From JAANXG01 sp034520625 (GTDB taxonomy: Bacteria > Pseudomonadota > Gammaproteobacteria > Arenicellales > JAANXG01): a stretch of DNA of 64,000 nucleotides. This document shows, piece by piece, positions 34,254 to 43,543 of the stretch. Position numbers and translations under genes: made by a program. Positions within the stretch are counted from its first letter, which is position 1. Every line of letters begins with the position of its first letter. The notes beneath the pieces are model-generated. The model saw only the letters and a list, made by a program, of their open reading frames with translations, was not told where the DNA came from and did no database searches. The stretch spans positions 248,001-312,000 of the forward strand of contig JAXHNI010000008.1 in the NCBI GenBank assembly GCA_034520625.1, written 5' to 3'.

Positions 34254-35651
34254 GTGGATGACACCCATAGTCATCCGGCTCTATGCCGATCCGCTATCAC
34301 CGGGATCGAGTGGCCGGCGATACCCGGGCAGTCGGCGGCCCTGATGCTGTCCATGCTGGATCAGCTTGAAGCCACGCAGTGGTGGACGGCAGCAGAACTG
34401 TACCAGCACCAGATGCGACAAGTTCAGTCTCTTATCCATCACGCTGTCACCCATGTTCCCTTCTACGGCGGCGGAGAAGGTGAAACACCAACGACGCCTG
34501 CCGCGGACAGCATGCCGGATTGCAAGGACTGGGCCAAGCTCCCGGTGTTGACCCGGGTAGAAGTCCAGAACAACTACGACGCGCTCCGAAGCCGGCAGGT
34601 ACCCGAAGCCCACGGTACGGTTACGGACGTAAACTCCTCGGGTTCCACCGGCCGGCCGGTCACCGTCCGCACTACCCGACTAGCACGGATGTTTGCCGCG
34701 ATAAGCGGATTGCGGGCGCACCGCTGGCATGACCGGGACCTGAGCGGAAAGCTCGCGTTGATACATATTGATCGTGAAGAGCGTGCAGTGTATCCCGACG
34801 GTCTGGCGCAGCCCGGCTGGGGCTGGCCCGCCAGCCATATCTACAGAACCGGACCGGCCGCGATGCTCACTCTGCGAACACCGATCGCGGACCAGGTGGA
34901 ATGGCTGCAGCGACAGAACCCCGACTATTTGTTGTCGTGTCCTTCCAATCTGCTGGTGCTCGCTGAGTATTTTTCGGATCATGGGATTGCCCTTCCCCGG
35001 CTGCGGGGCGTTGCCACAATCATGGAAGTCGTTACGCCGGAGTTGCGGGATGCCTGTCGCCGGGCATGGGGGTTGCCGGTTGTCGACATGTACACGACGA
35101 AAGAAGCCGGCGCGATCGCCCTGCAGTGCCCCGAACACGAGCATTATCACGTCATGGCGGAGGACGTTCTCGTTGAAGTCCTCGATGAGGACGGATCACC
35201 ATGCCATCCCGGGGAGGTGGGGCGCGTGGTGGTAACCCCGCTGCACAACTACGCCATGCCGCTGCTGCGCTACGAGATCGGCGACTACGCGGAGGTCGGA
35301 GCGCCCTGTTCCTGCGGCCGGGGCCTGCCCGTGCTCAACCGTATTCTCGGGCGGGTTCGCAATATGCTGATCCTGCCGGACGGTACCCGGTATTGGCCGT
35401 CCGTCAAACGCCGAAAGCTTGTCGAGAACTTTCCCGTCACACAGCATCAATTGGTGCAGAAGGATCCCGGGACGCTCGAATTTCGTCTGGTGACCGCCAG
35501 GGCGCTGACGGTCGGGGAGCAAAACGAGATCCGGACGCTCATCCTGGAACGCCTGCCCTGCCCTTTCGACATTGCAATCAAGCGTGTCGATCGCATCGAG
35601 CGCGGTCCGGGCGGCAAGTTCGAGGACTTCTACTCCGAGATTGCCCGTTAG
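34254..35651 (+). CDS. PaaK-like adenylate-forming enzyme
   Basis: A 465-residue protein of the phenylacetate-CoA ligase / CapK family in the ANL superfamily. ATP-binding P-loop SSGSTGRPVTVRTT, adenylation motif DMYTTKEAGAIALQCP, and the C-terminal LLRYEIGDYAEVGAPCSCGRGLP with paired Cys, then a PaaK-type C-domain. It activates a carboxylic acid as an acyl-adenylate; the acid and acceptor are unknown. No phenylacetate genes are near. It overlaps the convergent methyltransferase by 4 bp and lies in the 34.2-38.6 kb cluster discussed as a possible system. Confidence 0.78.
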   Translation: MDDTHSHPALCRSAITGIEWPAIPGQSAALMLSMLDQLEATQWWTAAELYQHQMRQVQSLIHHAVTHVPFYGGGEGETPTTPAADSMPDCKDWAKLPVLTRVEVQNNYDALRSRQVPEAHGTVTDVNSSGSTGRPVTVRTTRLARMFAAISGLRAHRWHDRDLSGKLALIHIDREERAVYPDGLAQPGWGWPASHIYRTGPAAMLTLRTPIADQVEWLQRQNPDYLLSCPSNLLVLAEYFSDHGIALPRLRGVATIMEVVTPELRDACRRAWGLPVVDMYTTKEAGAIALQCPEHEHYHVMAEDVLVEVLDEDGSPCHPGEVGRVVVTPLHNYAMPLLRYEIGDYAEVGAPCSCGRGLPVLNRILGRVRNMLILPDGTRYWPSVKRRKLVENFPVTQHQLVQKDPGTLEFRLVTARALTVGEQNEIRTLILERLPCPFDIAIKRVDRIERGPGGKFEDFYSEIAR

Positions 35652-36547
35652 CCCGTTGTCCTCACAGGCCGCCTCGCCGCTACGCCCACGTAGCGGATGC
35701 CACCCGGCAACTCCCGCTCCCGTCGCCATTCTCTCCGCTGTGGCGGTTCCAGCCCGCTGATCTCGACCTCGAATCCAGCATCAAGAAAATCCTGCTCGAA
35801 GGCCGGCTGGGACCGAATGCCGAATGTACTTGATGATTCGCGGTATTGACGGGCCAGATCCGCGAGCTCCGCCGGCGTTGCGTCGATGGAATCCTGGATG
35901 GCTGCAGCGCGTTCCGCCACCAGGGCACAGAAGGCATCGGTTTCCCGTTCGTCATAAGGCAACGGTGACAGCGGATCACCTCCCCCGGATGGCCGCCGGA
36001 TCCGGTTGACGGTCACCGCCACCCCACCCGGACGAAGCGCGTCGTACCAACTTTCCAGCACCAGGCGCCGGTCACGGGGCGGGAACCAGCTCAGGAAGGA
36101 ATGGGTGCATATGACATCGAAACGCTCGTCCGGACGGTACGCCTTGATGTCAGTGCACACGGTGGTGAGAGAAACACCCTCGCGCTGCGCATACCAACGG
36201 CAAAGTTCCAGCGGCGTATGGCAGCGATCCACGACCGTAACCGCGGGCTCCACTCCCATCTCCCGGCAGACGTGCACCACGTGCATCAGCTGGTCCTGAT
36301 CGGCGCACCCGGAGATCAGCACCCGTCGGACCGTGTCGGATGAAGCGAACTGACGCAGGCGTTCCGTGTAGTAAACGTGATGTGAGGGGGACGTGACCAG
36401 GTCTAGAAGGCGCCAGTATGGCCGTAGTCCGTGGTAGCCGGCACAACTTCTCCCGTTCGCGTCGGTGTGGCACAAGCTCCCCGACCATTTCATTGCCAGT
36501 GGCGCCGCTTCCGTCAACAACCGGAAAATCACCGAGGGGTCAGGCAT
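35648..36547 (-). CDS. Class I SAM-dependent methyltransferase
   Basis: A 299-residue protein. The SAM motif I region reads RRVLISGCADQDQLMHVVHV, followed by VEPAVTVVDRCHTPLELCRW and FDVICTHSFLSWFPPRDRRLV. The N-terminal 60 residues (PYWRLLDLVTSPSHHVYYTE) look like a substrate lid. Methyl acceptor unknown. It converges with the PaaK-like gene with a 4-bp overlap and is divergent from the secreted-protein gene at 36700, 152 bp away, a gap where I see no clear promoter. Confidence 0.75.
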   Translation of the reverse strand: MPDPSVIFRLLTEAAPLAMKWSGSLCHTDANGRSCAGYHGLRPYWRLLDLVTSPSHHVYYTERLRQFASSDTVRRVLISGCADQDQLMHVVHVCREMGVEPAVTVVDRCHTPLELCRWYAQREGVSLTTVCTDIKAYRPDERFDVICTHSFLSWFPPRDRRLVLESWYDALRPGGVAVTVNRIRRPSGGGDPLSPLPYDERETDAFCALVAERAAAIQDSIDATPAELADLARQYRESSSTFGIRSQPAFEQDFLDAGFEVEISGLEPPQRREWRRERELPGGIRYVGVAARRPVRTTG

Positions 36548-36699
36548 ACCGCGTCTCAGGGCTTCCTGACATGCCCTTCACCGGCGATGTTTGGCGAGTA
36601 CAGCAAAAGCTTGACCTTCAGCACCGTCGAGGATAGATTCAAGCACGGATCGCGGTTCATTTCCGGTACTTTACAACAAAACTCCAGTGGGGGTTTACA

Positions 36700-37350
36700 A
36701 TGACAGAAAAATCCGGCAGTAAGAACAACGTGGCCGGGAGCTCATCCGGCGGAAATAGCACAACCCGGCGCAGCGCATCCCGGCGCAGGTTGTTGAAGCA
36801 GATGGCGGGCGGCGGCAGCGCCGCCGTGGTGGCCACGGCCTTTACCGACCGCTGGTACAAGCCGGTCGTCGACGTAGTGGCGCTCCCTGCGCACGCACAG
36901 ACCTCCCCTGTCTGCACATCTTTGAATGCGTCGGCGCTGTTCGCCTCGAATGACGCCGATGACACGCCGGCGGACGCCGGTCCGTTTTCCTGCGGCGCCG
37001 ACCCGTCGATACCTACCGGCAACGCAGATTGGGAAGACATAAGCATCAATGGCATCGAGGCGAACATATCGCCTCCCGGGACTGTCGTCTCGCTCGATGT
37101 TTCCGGTGATGCCGTGAGCGCGGGGAACGCCAATCAGACTGCGCAGACCCAAGATTCCGACCCGACGAACGGCGACGTGACCTTCGCCAATATCAGCTTC
37201 AACGGAGCGGAGGCGGATGGTTCGGACGATGGTGTCGGCAGCGACGAAGACCCGTCCGGCGATAACCTGGTCCTCACCTTTTCATCCGCAGGCTGCGACG
37301 ACTGCGTAATCCAGATCAGCTTTACCGAATCGGAAAAAACACCCCCATAG
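36700..37350 (+). CDS. Twin-arginine-signal acidic secreted protein, unrecognised
   Basis: A 216-residue protein. The N-terminus has ASRRRLLKQMAGGGSAAVVA, a twin-arginine signal with a weak hydrophobic core, then RWYKPVVDVVALPAHAQTS. The W-KPVV-LPAHAQTS stretch recalls a motif found behind Tat-like leaders in several gammaproteobacterial proteins. The mature part is rich in Asp, Ser, Gly and Asn, and has six Cys including a final CDDC pair; no domain is recognised. It lies between a methyltransferase gene and a JmjC oxygenase gene and could be their substrate; this is speculation. Confidence 0.65.
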   Translation: MTEKSGSKNNVAGSSSGGNSTTRRSASRRRLLKQMAGGGSAAVVATAFTDRWYKPVVDVVALPAHAQTSPVCTSLNASALFASNDADDTPADAGPFSCGADPSIPTGNADWEDISINGIEANISPPGTVVSLDVSGDAVSAGNANQTAQTQDSDPTNGDVTFANISFNGAEADGSDDGVGSDEDPSGDNLVLTFSSAGCDDCVIQISFTESEKTPP

Positions 37351-37425
37351 GCGACTTAGTCCAGATTATCCCGTTTTTATTGTTGCGACAGAACACTGCG
37401 CGGTCGGCGGCAAGTCCCCCGGTTC

Positions 37426-38607
37426 TCAGTCATCCGGGACGAGTCGAAGAAGCCCTTCCTGGTACAGCCGTTCCAGGAAGGGCTTGGCTTTATCCCAGGT
37501 GAACGACGCGCGACACGCCTCCAGATCCCTGCCCGAAAACGGCGCATTCTCCTTGAACACCCGGTCGGCCACGGCGCGGGGGATATTGCGCAGGTCCAGG
37601 ACGTGCCCGCGGGCCAGCGCCACGACGCGGCGCTCTTCCGGATCGTAGCTCACCAGGAATTTCTGCGCGGGCGGAGGCTCGAACACCATATCCGGCGTCA
37701 GTGAGTGGCTGACCATTGCTTCCGTGGGGAGCTGGTATTCCCGGGCAAGGGGGCTGGCCGCCATGCAGTATTCCAGCAGCCGCTCCATCAAGCCGTCGTC
37801 GTCGGCGAGCGCCCGCAGTCGATTTCGAAACTCATCGAGATGCTCAGCCAGGTGCTCCGGCGGACGCTCCCCGCCGAACTGCGCTGCTCCGGCAACGGGG
37901 AAGTTCTTCCTCCAGAACGGGTCGGCATCGCGCATCCGCTGGGTAAGCCACTGGAGAAACTCCGTCGGGCTCCGGGAGCTCAGCCCCACCGTCAGGTGGA
38001 TCGACGGGGTCTCGGAAACAGCGTAATGCCAGTGGCCGCGCGGAATATACAGGACGTCGCCTTCCGTCAGCACACACTCCAGATACTTCTCCGAGTCCGG
38101 GGGCGGCTCGCCTTTCGGCTGCTCCCTCTGCTGATCCAGGGGCAGGATCTTCGTGGGATTGAATATCGTCCACCGCTTGCGGCCTTCCGTCTGGACGATG
38201 AAGACGTCATGGGTATCGAAATGGTTATCGAATCCCTGCTTCTCCGGCCATGACACGTAGGTATTGATCCAGGCCGGCATGTTCAGGTCCCGGCCGAGAA
38301 TGTCAGTGAACCGCTTGAGAACCGGATCGAGGGAATTGACGGTGTCGATCACCAGGGTCGCCCCCTCCCGCAGCCAGTGGTCTATCCTGCCCAGCGACTC
38401 CGGTGCCAGCGTCCTCTTGTCCAGCACGAGCTTGACCTTTGAATGGCCCGCGAGCCGGTCGTTGACGATGGTATTGACGTCGTCCCAGCCAAACAGACGA
38501 CCGAATTTCTCCGCATTACCGGGTATGTGGCAGGCGAAACGCTCGTAGTAGTTGTCGAGGAACTCATCAATCGACAAGGGCTCGATCAGAGACTGAAATC
38601 CGAACAT
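37426..38607 (-). CDS. JmjC/cupin 2-oxoglutarate oxygenase, ribosomal-oxygenase-like
   Basis: A 393-residue JmjC-domain protein. Fe ligands are the His and Asp of DNHFDTHDVFIVQTEGRKRW and the His of YIPRGHWHYAVSE; the intervening Lys/Arg fits 2-oxoglutarate binding. The C-terminal 150 residues end in a winged-helix-like RLYQEGLLRLV segment, as in RoxA/MINA-type protein hydroxylases. It probably hydroxylates a protein or peptide; RoxA acts on ribosomal protein L16. It is convergent with the secreted-protein gene, 75 bp away. It is distinct from RoxA in its N-terminus, so I do not give that name. Confidence 0.8.
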   Translation of the reverse strand: MFGFQSLIEPLSIDEFLDNYYERFACHIPGNAEKFGRLFGWDDVNTIVNDRLAGHSKVKLVLDKRTLAPESLGRIDHWLREGATLVIDTVNSLDPVLKRFTDILGRDLNMPAWINTYVSWPEKQGFDNHFDTHDVFIVQTEGRKRWTIFNPTKILPLDQQREQPKGEPPPDSEKYLECVLTEGDVLYIPRGHWHYAVSETPSIHLTVGLSSRSPTEFLQWLTQRMRDADPFWRKNFPVAGAAQFGGERPPEHLAEHLDEFRNRLRALADDDGLMERLLEYCMAASPLAREYQLPTEAMVSHSLTPDMVFEPPPAQKFLVSYDPEERRVVALARGHVLDLRNIPRAVADRVFKENAPFSGRDLEACRASFTWDKAKPFLERLYQEGLLRLVPDD

Positions 38608-38751
38608 GTTCGTGTTGTATTTTGGACAGTCGTGCTAAGAATCGGCGCTTGGCAAGGATAATCGATTCAGAGCCAGTTTGAACAGATCGAAGCTCACGCC
38701 TGGTGCTCGGCTATTTCGATAAGGCGACGGGATTCAGGGTTCGAGCTCCAC

Positions 38752-38920
38752 GTAGGAGACCAGCCCCCTGGCCGACCTCCGGGCGACCCTCCGCCGCCCG
38801 GACATTGCCCGCGCCGTGATCGGCGAGGGGGCTCGCCTCCTACAGGGCAGGGTTGGGGGTTCGAGGTTCGGGGTTCGGGGCGCACCCCACGCCCCCGTGG
38901 AGGCCAGCCCTCTGGCCGAT
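38752..38920. repeat. REP-like GTAGGAGG repeats, copy 4 plus a fragment, with a heptamer tract
   Basis: A full copy at 38752-38843 and a partial GGAGGCCAGCCCTCTGGCC at 38899-38920. Between them, 38849-38881 holds GGGTTGGGGGTTCGAGG then GGGTTCGGGG, a GGGGTTC heptamer tract without its inverse partner. The whole 38608-38940 gap is repeat DNA with no gene. Confidence 0.75.
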
Positions 38921-38943
38921 GCGAGCCGGGGACAGGTCCAAAA

Positions 38944-38978
38944 AAAGCGCCGGCCCGCATGACGCGGGCCGGCGCTTT
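38944..38978 (-). terminator. Strong intrinsic terminator after the cold-shock gene
   Basis: AAAGCGCCGGCCCGC and GCGGGCCGGCGCTTT form a 15-bp perfect stem with a 5-nt loop. On the minus strand it is followed by a T-run, placing it about 50 bp after the csp stop. Confidence 0.85.
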
Positions 38979-39026
38979 CCTGATCAAGTCGCCGCCGGCG
39001 CGGGGCCGGCGGAACCCGGGGTCAGC

Positions 39027-39230
39027 TTAAAGCGGTTGTACGTTCTCGGCCGCCGGGCCCTTCTGGCCCTGGGTGACCTCGAACTGGACTTTCTGGCCTT
39101 CGGCCAGAGTCCTGAATCCGGAGGCCTGGATGGCGGAGTGATGGACGAATACGTCCTTGCTGCCGTCTTCCGGGCTGATGAATCCGAAGCCTTTGCTGTC
39201 GTTGAACCACTTGACTGTGCCTGTAATCAC
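39027..39230 (-). CDS. Cold-shock-domain protein (CspA family)
   Basis: A 67-residue single cold-shock domain, an RNA chaperone: TGTVKWFNDSKGFGFISPED carries RNP1 and KDVFVHHSAIQASGFRTL carries RNP2. The start is a GTG at 39230 with AGAGG seven nt upstream; no ATG gives the family N-terminus. A promoter near 39359-39386 gives a leader of about 120 nt, as is usual for cold-inducible csp mRNAs. It ends in a strong terminator. Confidence 0.93.
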   Translation of the reverse strand: MITGTVKWFNDSKGFGFISPEDGSKDVFVHHSAIQASGFRTLAEGQKVQFEVTQGQKGPAAENVQPL

Positions 39231-39358
39231 GAAAATACCTCTTGATAATAAAGTTGCGATGTTCTGCAGTGTCGTACTTGTAAAGCGATGGTGCGGAGGG
39301 ATCTTCTGATGGAACAGGAGGGCTTCCGGACTCTCACAAAAAGTGCGCTGCATGGCGG

Positions 39359-39386
39359 ACTATACACAAGAGCCGTTCAATGTCCA
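39359..39386 (-). promoter_or_regulatory. Probable csp promoter with long leader
   Basis: On the minus strand TGGACA (39381-39386), 16-bp spacer, TATAGT (39359-39364). The predicted leader to the GTG at 39230 is about 120 nt. Confidence 0.45.
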
Positions 39387-39500
39387 GGATTTTTTGACCA
39401 ATCGGAGTCCCGGCCCGGCGGGCGGCCGAGAGCGTCCGTCCGCCGCCCCCTGGGCGCCGGGCGCCCTGCGCCCGGCCATCGCCGCCGCAGGCCCGCCCGG

Positions 39501-41465
39501 TCACTCTTCCAGCCAGGCCTCGAAGCGCGCACCCACGTCGTCCTGGTGCTGGGCCCACCATTCGTAGTTGAATAACAGCACGTTCTCGGCATTGCCTGGG
39601 TCGGTGGGCATGTGGGGCGCCATGTTGATCCCCAGCTCGGCATGCTGGCCCACCAGCGGTGCGGAGGACGCTCTGGCCGGGCCGTAGGAGATGAACTTGG
39701 CCTGGTCCGCCAGCCGCTGGGTGTCGGTGGCGAAATGCAGGTACTCGCGCACCGCATCGAGGTTGTTGGTGCCCCGGGGTACCACCCAGCCGTCGAGATC
39801 GAATACCTGCCAGTCCCACATCATTGAAATCGGCTGGTCCCGCTCCACGATCGACGCGAAAAGCCGGCCGTTGTATGCCGACGCGATGACCACCGAGCCG
39901 TCTTCCAGAAGCTTGATGGGGGTATCCCCTTTCAGCCACCAAACCACCTGGCTCTTGATGCTATCCAGCTTGGCCAGTGCCCGTTCGACCCCGCTGGGGG
40001 TGCTCAACAGGTCGTAGACCTGGTCCGGGCGCACGCCGTCCGCGATCAATGCCCACTCCATGTTGCCGATGGGCTTTTTCTCCAGGGAGCGCATGCCCGG
40101 AAACTGGGCCAGGTTGAATACGTCGTCGATGGAATCCGGCTCCCGGACCAGCAGGTCGTTGCGATAGCCGAAGGCCGTGGAGAACACGATCTGGGGAATG
40201 AAGCACGGTGAAACGATGAGGTCGCCGAAATCCTCGCTGGCGGGCGTCCCGTCCGGGGCCGGCGCCAGCCACTCGTCGTGGGGTACTTCCATGGCCAGGC
40301 CCTCGTTGCAGGCCGCGATGGCATTGGCCGCTGTCATGTCGACGAGGTCCCAGCGCACGTTCCCGGCATTTACCTGCTCCCGCAGCAGCTTCAGCCCTTC
40401 GGCGCTTGATTCCTCCTCGGTGATCCTGACATTCGGATTACGCGCCATGTACGGATCGTGGTAGGCGTTCCACTGGCTGGCCGAATAGGCGCCCCCCCAG
40501 GAAACCACCGTCAGGTCCGCCGCGCGGCCGCTTGAAGACCCGGACGCACTGCCGGATTGGGACGTCTGCTCCGGCTCGGTGGCGACCACATCCACGGTCT
40601 CGGTCTTCTTGCCGCCCGGCTTGGGCATCCGGTTCATCGGAACCAGGTACTCGTCCACCAGCAGGTTCGCGGACCGGGTGTAGGAATCCGAATCCGCCGG
40701 TGCCACCAGCTCCGCACCACCGTACAGCCGCTGGCGCATGGCCTGGGTGGCCTCCCGGCCTTCCGGCGACAGGAGGGCGGCCTGGATCTGCTCCGACAGC
40801 TCCGGCGTTACCCGTTCGCTTACCGTGAAGGCCGCGCCCAGCGTCGTCTGGAGCTCGCGAACCGCCAGTCGATCGCGGTCGGCCTCCGGCAGATTTCCGA
40901 GCAGGGCGCGGCGCGTCACGCCGCAGTAGCAGCGTTCGTTCAACACGCCTTCGACCACGTCCCGGGCGTCCTCCACTGACACCAGCATGGGATGACGCAG
41001 GGCGTTGTTCGCGAACACTTCGAGGTTCGAGAACAGCAGCATCCCCAGGTCCGGCGGCGGCAGCGCGCAGGTTGGCGCCTCGGTACAGGAAAACGACGCG
41101 GTCACCGAGGAGCCGAGCAGCCGTCCGGTGGAGCTCTGCGGCGCCACCAGCACCCATTCCTGGGCGGGCACCTGGGCCAGGACGCGCTGGTTGTTCGCGT
41201 CCAGCTGATAGCCGACGAAATGCGGGTCGCCCAAATACAGCTCGGCCCGGTCATCGACGATGATATCGACGTAGTTGAGCTGATTGTCGGGATGCTGGTA
41301 GGTCCAGGGCTGGCCGGTCCGGGCCGCCAGCAGATCCGCCACCGGCTGGAAGATCTCTTCCCCCGCTTCGAGCGTTTCCTGCGGCTGTGCCACGAAAACC
41401 AGCGCGTGGGCGCCAGGCGCCCCCCACAGAAACAGACAGATGACCAGGCTCGCTAATCTCAACAT
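39501..41465 (-). CDS. Two-domain solute-binding protein: PhnD-like domain fused to PotD/SBP_bac_8-like domain
   Basis: A 654-residue exported protein. Signal peptide residues 1-22 (LRLASLVICLFLWGAPGAHA). Residues about 22-255 resemble PhnD-type phosphonate/phosphite-binding proteins (FQPVADLLAARTGQPWTYQH, ELYLGDPHFVGYQLD). A polar linker at about 290-320 (SGSASGSSSGRAA) follows. The rest resembles extracellular binding proteins for polyamines or similar (DLTVVSWGGAYSASQWNAYH, WDLVDMTAANAIAACNEGLA). The ATG at 41465 has GGAG five nt upstream; an ATG at 41501 lacks one. No permease genes are adjacent, so it may be an orphan sensor or receptor. Confidence 0.75.
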   Translation of the reverse strand: MLRLASLVICLFLWGAPGAHALVFVAQPQETLEAGEEIFQPVADLLAARTGQPWTYQHPDNQLNYVDIIVDDRAELYLGDPHFVGYQLDANNQRVLAQVPAQEWVLVAPQSSTGRLLGSSVTASFSCTEAPTCALPPPDLGMLLFSNLEVFANNALRHPMLVSVEDARDVVEGVLNERCYCGVTRRALLGNLPEADRDRLAVRELQTTLGAAFTVSERVTPELSEQIQAALLSPEGREATQAMRQRLYGGAELVAPADSDSYTRSANLLVDEYLVPMNRMPKPGGKKTETVDVVATEPEQTSQSGSASGSSSGRAADLTVVSWGGAYSASQWNAYHDPYMARNPNVRITEEESSAEGLKLLREQVNAGNVRWDLVDMTAANAIAACNEGLAMEVPHDEWLAPAPDGTPASEDFGDLIVSPCFIPQIVFSTAFGYRNDLLVREPDSIDDVFNLAQFPGMRSLEKKPIGNMEWALIADGVRPDQVYDLLSTPSGVERALAKLDSIKSQVVWWLKGDTPIKLLEDGSVVIASAYNGRLFASIVERDQPISMMWDWQVFDLDGWVVPRGTNNLDAVREYLHFATDTQRLADQAKFISYGPARASSAPLVGQHAELGINMAPHMPTDPGNAENVLLFNYEWWAQHQDDVGARFEAWLEE

Positions 41466-41548
41466 CCCCACTCCGAGTACTTGATGACAGAATTTTTTCA
41501 TTATAGTCGATCAGTCAGCCGGCGCAGCCAGCGCTGGCCGATCACCCT

Positions 41549-41620
41549 GTAGGAGGCGAGCCCTCTCGCCGATTGCGGCTTCGGGTTACGCCTCATCGGC
41601 CAGGGGGCTGGCCTCCTTCG
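41549..41620. repeat. REP-like GTAGGAGG repeat, copy 5
   Basis: GTAGGAGGCGAGCCCTCTCG at the left and CATCGGCCAGGGGGCTGGCC then TCC at the right, with spacer text close to copy 1. Confidence 0.8.
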
Positions 41621-41693
41621 TTTTTCGCCTCAGTTCGCGCAACTTTTAGAGTGTTGTCGAGCCATCAGGGAGGCGGCGCACTACCACTTGCTG

Positions 41694-41748
41694 TGGCCCA
41701 ATTTGAAAACCAGCGTCGATGCTTGGGCCGGTGCCGGGGGCTGTCCTA
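41694..41748. repeat. Relic of a long-stem hairpin repeat (left half)
   Basis: GGGCCGGTGCCGGGGGCTGT followed by CC then unrelated sequence matches only the left arm. AATTTGAAAACCAGCGTCG just upstream resembles the flank seen at 5534 and 51225. No core or right arm remains. Confidence 0.5.
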
Positions 41749-41799
41749 TGAACCCGCCCAATGCCCGCGGGTTGCTGAATGGTGCAGTCCACCGATGGA

Positions 41800-43206
41800 T
41801 CAATCCCCGTCACGCGACCCGATCATCAGGGCCGGGTCCACCCAGCGGTCGAATTCCTCCGCGGTCAGGTATCCGAGATTGACCGCCTCTTCTCTCAGCG
41901 TGGTGCCGTTCTCGTAGGCGGTCTTGGCGATCCGGGCCGCGTTTTCATAGCCGATGTGGGTGTTCAGGGCGGTCACCAGCATCAGGGAGTTGTTCAGGTT
42001 TTTCCTGATATTGGCCTCGTTGGGCTCGATGCCGGCTGCGCAGCGGTCGTTGAAGGACACGCAGGCATCGCCGATGAGCCGCGCGGACGACAGCAGGTTC
42101 GCGGCCATCATGGGCTTGAAGACATTCAGCTCGAAATGGCCGTTCATCCCCCCGGTGGACAGCGCCACGTCGTTGCCCAGGACCTGGGCGCAGACCATGG
42201 TCAGCGCCTCGCACTGGGTCGGATTCACTTTGCCCGGCATGATCGAGGATCCGGGCTCGTTGGCGGGAATCAGAATCTCCGCGATGCCCGAGCGCGGCCC
42301 CGAGGCCAGCAGGCGGACATCGTTGGCGATCTTCATCAGGCTCACCGCGAGCTGCTTGAGCGCGCCGTGGGTCTCCACCAGCGCATCGTGGGCGGCCAGG
42401 GCCTCGAACTTGTTCCGTGCGCTGACAAAGGGATGCCCGGTGGATTCGGCGATCTTCCGCGCCACCAGTTCCGCGTAGCCTTCCGGCGTATTGATGCCGG
42501 TCCCCACGGCGGTCCCGCCGAGGGCGAGCTCGGACAGGTGGGGCAGCGTGTTGGCCAGTGCCGCGAGGCCATGGTCGAGCTGGGACGCGTAACCCGAAAA
42601 TTCCTGCCCGAGCGTCAGCGGCGTGGCATCCATCAGGTGGGTTCGCCCGATCTTCACATGGCCGGCAAATGCCCGTGACTTTTCCCCGAGCGTATCCCGT
42701 AGCCGCTCGACGCCGGGGATCGTATGCGCCGCCACCATTTCATAGGCGGCGATATGCATCGCCGTCGGAAAGGTGTCATTGGAGGATTGCGACTTGTTGA
42801 CGTCGTCGTTAGGGTGCAGGGTGCGTTCCCCCTCCCCCAGCACGCCGCCTTCCAGGACGTGGGCCCGGTTGGCGATGACCTCATTGACGTTCATGTTGGT
42901 CTGGGTGCCGGACCCGGTCTGCCAGACCACCAGTGGAAACTGGTCGTCCAGGTCACCCGCCAGGACTTCGTCGCAGACGCGGGCGATGAGGTCGCACTTG
43001 TTCTCCGGCAGCACGCCGAGCTCGTGGTTGGCGCGGGCGGCGGCTTTTTTCAGGTGGGCGAAGCCGTGAATCAATTCGATGGGCATGCGGTGCGCGGCGC
43101 CGCCGATCCTGAAGTTGTTGCGCGACCGTTCCGTCTGGGCGCCCCAGTACTTGTCGGCGGGGACTTCGACGTCGCCCAGAGAGTCTTTCTCGATTCTGTA
43201 GTTCAT
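41800..43206 (-). CDS. fumC: Class II fumarate hydratase
   Basis: A 468-residue fumarase of the aspartase/fumarase superfamily, converting fumarate and malate in the TCA cycle. Catalytic signature GSSIMPGKVNPTQCEALT, SSNDTFPTAMHIAA, and TGSGTQTNMNVNEVIANRA. Length is typical. The ATG at 43206 gives the family start MNYRIEKDSLGDVEVP. It is oxygen-stable, needing no iron-sulfur cluster. Confidence 0.95.
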   Translation of the reverse strand: MNYRIEKDSLGDVEVPADKYWGAQTERSRNNFRIGGAAHRMPIELIHGFAHLKKAAARANHELGVLPENKCDLIARVCDEVLAGDLDDQFPLVVWQTGSGTQTNMNVNEVIANRAHVLEGGVLGEGERTLHPNDDVNKSQSSNDTFPTAMHIAAYEMVAAHTIPGVERLRDTLGEKSRAFAGHVKIGRTHLMDATPLTLGQEFSGYASQLDHGLAALANTLPHLSELALGGTAVGTGINTPEGYAELVARKIAESTGHPFVSARNKFEALAAHDALVETHGALKQLAVSLMKIANDVRLLASGPRSGIAEILIPANEPGSSIMPGKVNPTQCEALTMVCAQVLGNDVALSTGGMNGHFELNVFKPMMAANLLSSARLIGDACVSFNDRCAAGIEPNEANIRKNLNNSLMLVTALNTHIGYENAARIAKTAYENGTTLREEAVNLGYLTAEEFDRWVDPALMIGSRDGD

Positions 43207-43339
43207 GAGACGGAACCAGTGGAAGTTGATCAAATCGAGTCCGCGGTTTTAAAGCAATGAATCCGCATCCGCAACCCGGACCACTGACTGGAGCGGCGCG
43301 CAGACGGCGATTCGGTCTGAAATCCAGAGTCAGAGAATC

Positions 43340-43449
43340 GGCCAGTGGCGGGGGCTGTCCCCCAGGGCCGCTGTGAATACATCCGTGTACGCTCTGGCTC
43401 AAACATCCCTGTTTTCGACAGCCCTGGGGGACAGCCCCCGCCACTGGCC
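43340..43449. repeat. Long-stem hairpin repeat, copy 5 (type A)
   Basis: Perfect 28-bp arms (43340-43367 and 43422-43449) around the 54-nt core with mini-stem TACA-TCCG-TGTA. It sits upstream of fumC and beyond the vapC stop. The rest of 43207-43543 shows nothing else. Confidence 0.87.
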
Positions 43450-43543
43450 ACCCTGATCATACGGGTGTTCAAGCCGGGCCGCCGTCTGCACAACACCAAA
43501 TGGCGCAGGGTCCGTGACGGGGTGCACCCGGAAATCCCACCAT

